Assembly (NCBI GenBank): GCA_903915315.1
Contig: CAIWSO010000511.1
Location: 1 to 9,553 of the forward strand
DNA from: an uncultured Spartobacteria bacterium
Lineage (GTDB): Bacteria; Verrucomicrobiota; Verrucomicrobiia; Chthoniobacterales; Terrimicrobiaceae
Length of the DNA: 9,553 nt
Direction of reading: 5' to 3'
A program made the position numbers and the translations under genes. The notes under the pieces were generated by a model. That model saw nothing but the letters and a program-made list of their open reading frames with translations, was not told the DNA's origin and searched no databases. Numbering within the stretch: the stretch's first letter is position 1; each line of letters begins with the position of its first letter. This document shows, in pieces, positions 6,109 to 9,553 of this stretch.

Positions 6109-8448
6109 ATGAATTCCTCTTCGATCAATCTTACCGAAACACAGGCCAGCGAGCTTAGGAAAACCACACAGACCCATCAGGTCGATCTCTGCGTCGTGGG
6201 CGGCGGCATCTCCGGTCTCTGCGCTGCGCTCGCGGCCGCCCGCCGTGGCCTCAAGGTCGCGCTCGTCCAGAACCGTTCCGTTCTCGGCGGCAATGCCTCC
6301 AGCGAAATCCGCCAGCACATTGGAGGCGCTGCCTTTGCGGGGCATTATGCCGATGCGCGCGAGGGTGGAATTGTGGATGAACTCTGGAGCGCCCTGCGCG
6401 CGAAGTCCATCAATGGGAGCCTCAACGACTACGCCGAGAGCAGCACGGTCTTTTTAGAGAAATGCATGCCCGAGACGAACCTCTCGATTTTCCTCAATGT
6501 GAACATCGAAGAAACGCAGGTGAACGGCGACCGCATCGTGGCGGTGCAAGGCCTGCAATCGACGACTGGCATCCGGCATACCTTCGAGGCGAAGCAGTTC
6601 GCAGATTGCAGCGGCGACGCCGTCGTAGCGTATCAAGCGGGGGCTTCATTCCGTCGCGGACAGGAGGGCAAGGCGGAATTCGGCGAAAGCCTCGCGCCTG
6701 ACGAAGCGACCCTTTTTACGATGGGAAATACCATTCTTTTCCAAACCGAAAAAATGGACAAGCCAGTGCCCTACGAGCGTCCGGATTGGGTCCCCGACCT
6801 CTCGAAGCTGGAGTGTTATTGGACCCTGCATGAACCAAAGAGGGCGATGGAGCACGGTTGCTGGCTCTTCGAATATGGCGGCCAGCTAGACACCATTGCA
6901 GATGCCGATAAAATCCAGTTCGAACTCCTGAAAATTGTCTACGCCGCCTGGGCCGACCTTAAGCGCCATCCCGAATGCGGGATGCAGAATCATCGCCTCT
7001 CCTTCCTCAGCGCCCTTCCGGGCAAACGCGAGAGTCGGCGTATCGTTGGCGATCATGTTCTAACCGAGCAGGACATCGTGCAGACGAGACGCTTCGAGGA
7101 TGATGTCGCTTACGCCGGCTGGGCACTCGATCTGCATCCTCCCGGCGGCTTCTACGGGAAGCAGCGCCCAACCACATTCCACTTTTTTCCGGAGATTCAC
7201 TCCATCCCCTTGCGGTGCCTTTATTCGAAAGACCTGAAAAACCTCTGGATGGCGGGTCGCAATGTCAGCGCCACCCATGTCGCGCTCGGTGGACTCCGAC
7301 TCATGGCCTCGTGCGGACTGATGGGCGAGGCTGTCGGAATCGCCGCAGCAGTCTCGCAGCAAACGAATTTGTTCGACTGCCGCGCCACCGCTCAGAATCA
7401 AGTCAAAGCCGTGCAGCAGGAAATTCTGCGCGGTGGCGGATTCATTCCCGGAATCTGTTCGAACGATTCCAACGACGCAGCTCCCTCCGCGAGCATGACC
7501 GCTTCCAGCGAAGCCGTGCTGGCAACAGGTGAGCCGGAGGTCTGGACCGCGATTGGCGACGGCATCGGCATCGCTTTTCCGATCACGGCAGGCAAACTGC
7601 AAACACTGGAACTTCACATCGCACTCGATGGCACGGAACCGACAGAGATTCGCGCCACGCTCCAACCAATCAAGACCCCGCGCGATTTTCATTCGACCAC
7701 CACGCTCGCTGCGGCGACGACGACCGTTCGGCCAGGCGAGGGCACTGTCCTGTTGGAATTCAGTGAAGCGACACTGCCACCCGACCTCTACATGGTTCAC
7801 CTCCATAGCTCGGTCAAAACGCTCAAGCTCGGGGCTACGACCCGCCGCGTGGCCGGAGTGCATGTTGCCGACTTTACCGAAAACCCGGACCCAGACCAAA
7901 AATGGGATCGCCAGCTAGGGATGCCAAATCCTCCCCACTGGGTTCGCCGATTTGATCCCCATCGCCCAGAGCATCCCGATACATTTCACGAAACGCCCTG
8001 CTTTGAGGTCACTCCACCCTCTGCCTGCTATGCGGTGGAGAATGTCACCAATGGAATCAATCGCCCGACCCGCCAGCCCAACCTCTGGGTTTCCAAAAGC
8101 GGGACCGACTTTCCGCAATGGATCGAATTCGCCTGGCCCTCGCCACAAGCCATCAGCGAAATCCGCATCGTTTTCGACACCGACATGGATTTGCCGCGCC
8201 CGCCGATCGTGCCACCGAGCACACTGGTGAAGGACTACACGCTCATCGGCACTGACAGCAACGGTAAGGAAACCACGCTCGCCGAAATCAAAAACAACCG
8301 ACACCGCCTCGCAGTGCACCCCGTTGCAAATTCATTGCTGAGCAGCTTCAAACTCGTGATCCACGCCGTGCATTCGCCTGGCCAGCAAGCCCGCGTCTGT
8401 GAGGTGAGAGCAATACAATCATTTGATAATAAAAACCCTCTTGTGTAA
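6109..8448 (+). CDS. FAD-dependent oxidoreductase (FAD_oxidored family) with C-terminal discoidin-like domains
   Basis: 779 residues. The Rossmann dinucleotide motif GGGISG is at 31-36, preceded by the strand VDLCVV, and is followed by LGGNASSEIR at 59-68, characteristic of FAD_oxidored (PF12831-type) flavoproteins. A second flavin-contact block lies at 378-410 (NLWMAGRNVSATH, then an Arg and a Gly-rich helix), as in related GMC-independent flavoenzymes. The catalytic half ends near 440. Residues about 455-590 start with a TASSE strand, and about 640-775 contain ENVTNG and WIEFAW, resembling two F5/8-type-C (discoidin) beta sandwiches. No signal peptide is present. In-frame reading upstream meets a stop at 6055-6057 with no other ATG, so the enzyme should be cytoplasmic unless exported in a complex. 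It probably oxidises a sugar or sugar-derived hydroxyl; the substrate is unknown. It starts 2 bases after the previous stop and is the last gene of the run. Confidence 0.88.
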   Translation: MNSSSINLTETQASELRKTTQTHQVDLCVVGGGISGLCAALAAARRGLKVALVQNRSVLGGNASSEIRQHIGGAAFAGHYADAREGGIVDELWSALRAKSINGSLNDYAESSTVFLEKCMPETNLSIFLNVNIEETQVNGDRIVAVQGLQSTTGIRHTFEAKQFADCSGDAVVAYQAGASFRRGQEGKAEFGESLAPDEATLFTMGNTILFQTEKMDKPVPYERPDWVPDLSKLECYWTLHEPKRAMEHGCWLFEYGGQLDTIADADKIQFELLKIVYAAWADLKRHPECGMQNHRLSFLSALPGKRESRRIVGDHVLTEQDIVQTRRFEDDVAYAGWALDLHPPGGFYGKQRPTTFHFFPEIHSIPLRCLYSKDLKNLWMAGRNVSATHVALGGLRLMASCGLMGEAVGIAAAVSQQTNLFDCRATAQNQVKAVQQEILRGGGFIPGICSNDSNDAAPSASMTASSEAVLATGEPEVWTAIGDGIGIAFPITAGKLQTLELHIALDGTEPTEIRATLQPIKTPRDFHSTTTLAAATTTVRPGEGTVLLEFSEATLPPDLYMVHLHSSVKTLKLGATTRRVAGVHVADFTENPDPDQKWDRQLGMPNPPHWVRRFDPHRPEHPDTFHETPCFEVTPPSACYAVENVTNGINRPTRQPNLWVSKSGTDFPQWIEFAWPSPQAISEIRIVFDTDMDLPRPPIVPPSTLVKDYTLIGTDSNGKETTLAEIKNNRHRLAVHPVANSLLSSFKLVIHAVHSPGQQARVCEVRAIQSFDNKNPLV

Positions 8449-8464
8449 CTGCAGGAGGCCTTTT
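8437..8464 (+). terminator. Possible intrinsic terminator overlapping the flavoprotein stop codon
   Basis: Bases 8437-8445 can pair with 8450-8458 as a nine-pair stem (CCTCTTGTG with TGCAGGAGG), including three G-T wobbles. The loop is TAAC, and it contains the TAA stop codon. Two C bases and a TTTT run follow at 8461-8464. The T-run is short and offset by two bases, and the wobble pairs weaken the stem, so this is a moderate candidate. It would close the four-gene transcript before the AT-rich gap. Confidence 0.4.
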
Positions 8465-8581
8465 ATCCAATTTGAAGCTATTTATTGAAAATATCTTATT
8501 TACAGATACTTGAATAAAATAAAAATCTAACATAATTTTTTCTGGACATCCTCCACAAGATTCCGAAATTGATTCACTTAC
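8449..8581 (+). promoter_or_regulatory. AT-rich intergenic region with possible promoter and operator for the last gene
   Basis: This 133-base gap is far more AT-rich than the genes around it (about 24% GC over 8461-8580 by hand count). It holds TTGAAA at 8485-8490 and TTGAAT at 8510-8515 as possible -35-like elements, and TAAAAT at 8515-8520 and CATAAT at 8531-8536 as possible -10-like elements. None of these pair at the ideal 17-base spacing; TTGAAT to CATAAT is 15 bases. An imperfect palindrome spans 8489-8511 (arms AAATATCT and AGATACTT, 7 of 8 pairs, 7-base centre) and could be an operator. The composition and the gene boundary favour an independent promoter here, but the exact elements are uncertain. 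Confidence 0.35.
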
Positions 8582-9553
8582 ATGAAGCCTCCAAGAAAAA
8601 TCCAAAAGAAAACAGCCGCTTTCTTTATACTGTTTCTACTTTCGATAAATCTTCATGCCATCGAACCGGTGCTGACCATAAGCCCGGATAATCCGATCAT
8701 GGATAACTCTGGTGAATCCGGCACAGCCAGTTTCCAAGTGGATGTTTCGCCTGAAACGAAATCTAACCTGACAGGAACCGGTCAGATTGCCGTCGATCTT
8801 CGCGCGAACCAATTCACGACGCAGCTTATCGGGCCGGAAAGGGTCTTTATAAATTACACCAACGGAAAAACCACACCGGTTACAGTGAATTTTCGCAAGG
8901 CACCTTGGATGCCCAATCCGGCGAATGAGTTTGAAGACAAGTTGTATTTCGTGGCGGCTCAAAGCGGCGACAGCAGAGTGGTGGCGCAAGCGGTCTCGCG
9001 AGGAAGCTACTATTCGATAGTCAGAGACTACATGATGCGAAGGCAGGACTTGTATTGGATTCCCCAACAGATTGCTGCCGACGGACGATACTCCTACGAT
9101 CTGGTGCGATATCTCGTTCCCGAGTCCGCGTTCTCCATCTGGGCGCAAGCCGCCAGCGACCCTGCAACAATAGCCGCAGGCTACCAACTCGGCTACTCGC
9201 CGCGGGATATGGTTGCGAAGGGGACGGGCGATATTACGAGTCCATACGGTCTCTACGCTTTGGAATCGTTTGGCTGGAAATCACAAGCGGAAATTTTGGC
9301 GCTCGAACATGACTACAGCGAATCCATCCGTCCGATAAACGAAAACTTTTCCTTCTGCCTCCGCAATCGTGTTCCCGTATCTTTCTTTCGGGCAAACTTT
9401 TCCTCGCTGCCGGCCGACATGGATTCCGGCATCAAGGACTACTCGATCGCCGCACTTTACCACAAGACGGCTGCGCTGGATTGCTGGAAAGGGCTTGGTT
9501 ACGACGGCAACGCCTTGATGGAACAGTTGAAAAGCAACTACAGTTTAAACGAC
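8582..9553 (+). CDS. Exported protein of unknown function, 3' truncated
   Basis: Open without a stop from the ATG at 8582 to the window end (324 codons). The start is supported by a strong signal peptide: basic residues 5-10 (RKIQKK), a hydrophobic core at about 11-22, and likely cleavage after LHA near residue 26. Residues about 27-130 look like an immunoglobulin-like or other beta-sandwich domain (TISPDNP, GTASFQVDV, alternating polar and hydrophobic strands, PVTVNFRKAP). From about residue 150 the sequence becomes more helical and aromatic-rich (RRQDLYW at 153-159, then several Tyr, Trp and Phe), which could be the start of a larger catalytic or binding domain. I do not recognise the family. 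Its own AT-rich upstream region separates it from the four-gene run. No Shine-Dalgarno is evident. It may belong to the same locus, but that rests on proximity only. Confidence 0.8.
   Translation, partial: MKPPRKIQKKTAAFFILFLLSINLHAIEPVLTISPDNPIMDNSGESGTASFQVDVSPETKSNLTGTGQIAVDLRANQFTTQLIGPERVFINYTNGKTTPVTVNFRKAPWMPNPANEFEDKLYFVAAQSGDSRVVAQAVSRGSYYSIVRDYMMRRQDLYWIPQQIAADGRYSYDLVRYLVPESAFSIWAQAASDPATIAAGYQLGYSPRDMVAKGTGDITSPYGLYALESFGWKSQAEILALEHDYSESIRPINENFSFCLRNRVPVSFFRANFSSLPADMDSGIKDYSIAALYHKTAALDCWKGLGYDGNALMEQLKSNYSLND

Noticed and set aside
7060..7899. A 279-codon minus-strand open frame within the flavoprotein gene
   Set aside because: It is antisense to the second FAD-contact block and the C-terminal domains. 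Its product has no leader, motif or plausible start context.

Overview
The window reads as a carbohydrate-utilisation type locus from a free-living bacterium, most likely of the PVC group (Verrucomicrobiota, Lentisphaerota or Planctomycetota). This placement is inferred from three things: a GntR-type regulator fused to a LacI-like sensor domain, a large exported CBM9-plus-glycoside-hydrolase-like protein next to an FAD_oxidored-family protein, and the near absence of Shine-Dalgarno sequences before the genes. No rRNA or marker gene is present, so the phylum is not proven. All six genes lie on the plus strand. No tRNA, rRNA, CRISPR array, insertion sequence or phage gene was seen.

Region 1 (1-1036) is the 3' part of a GntR/LacI-hybrid transcriptional regulator whose first helix lies off the left edge. 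Region 2 (1078-8448) is a tightly packed run of four genes. They encode a 1163-residue exported protein with a CBM9-like domain and a putative glycoside-hydrolase barrel, two 252-residue exported beta-rich proteins that look like diverged tandem paralogues, and a 779-residue FAD-dependent oxidoreductase with a beta-sandwich C-terminal half. The gaps of 1, 18 and 2 bases indicate one transcript. A hairpin with a short T-run surrounds the last stop codon and may end that transcript.

Region 3 (8449-9553) starts with a strongly AT-rich 133-base intergenic stretch holding possible promoter elements and an imperfect palindrome. It is followed by the 5' part of a gene for an exported protein that I do not recognise and that runs off the right edge.

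A plausible joint role is as follows. The exported proteins bind and attack a glycan or glycoside outside the cytoplasm, the FAD enzyme oxidises an imported product, and the adjacent regulator senses a sugar. The substrate cannot be read from the sequence. The most unusual element is the operon as a unit: two equal-length ConA-like exported proteins of unknown function between a giant hydrolase-like protein and a discoidin-tailed flavoenzyme that has no signal peptide.
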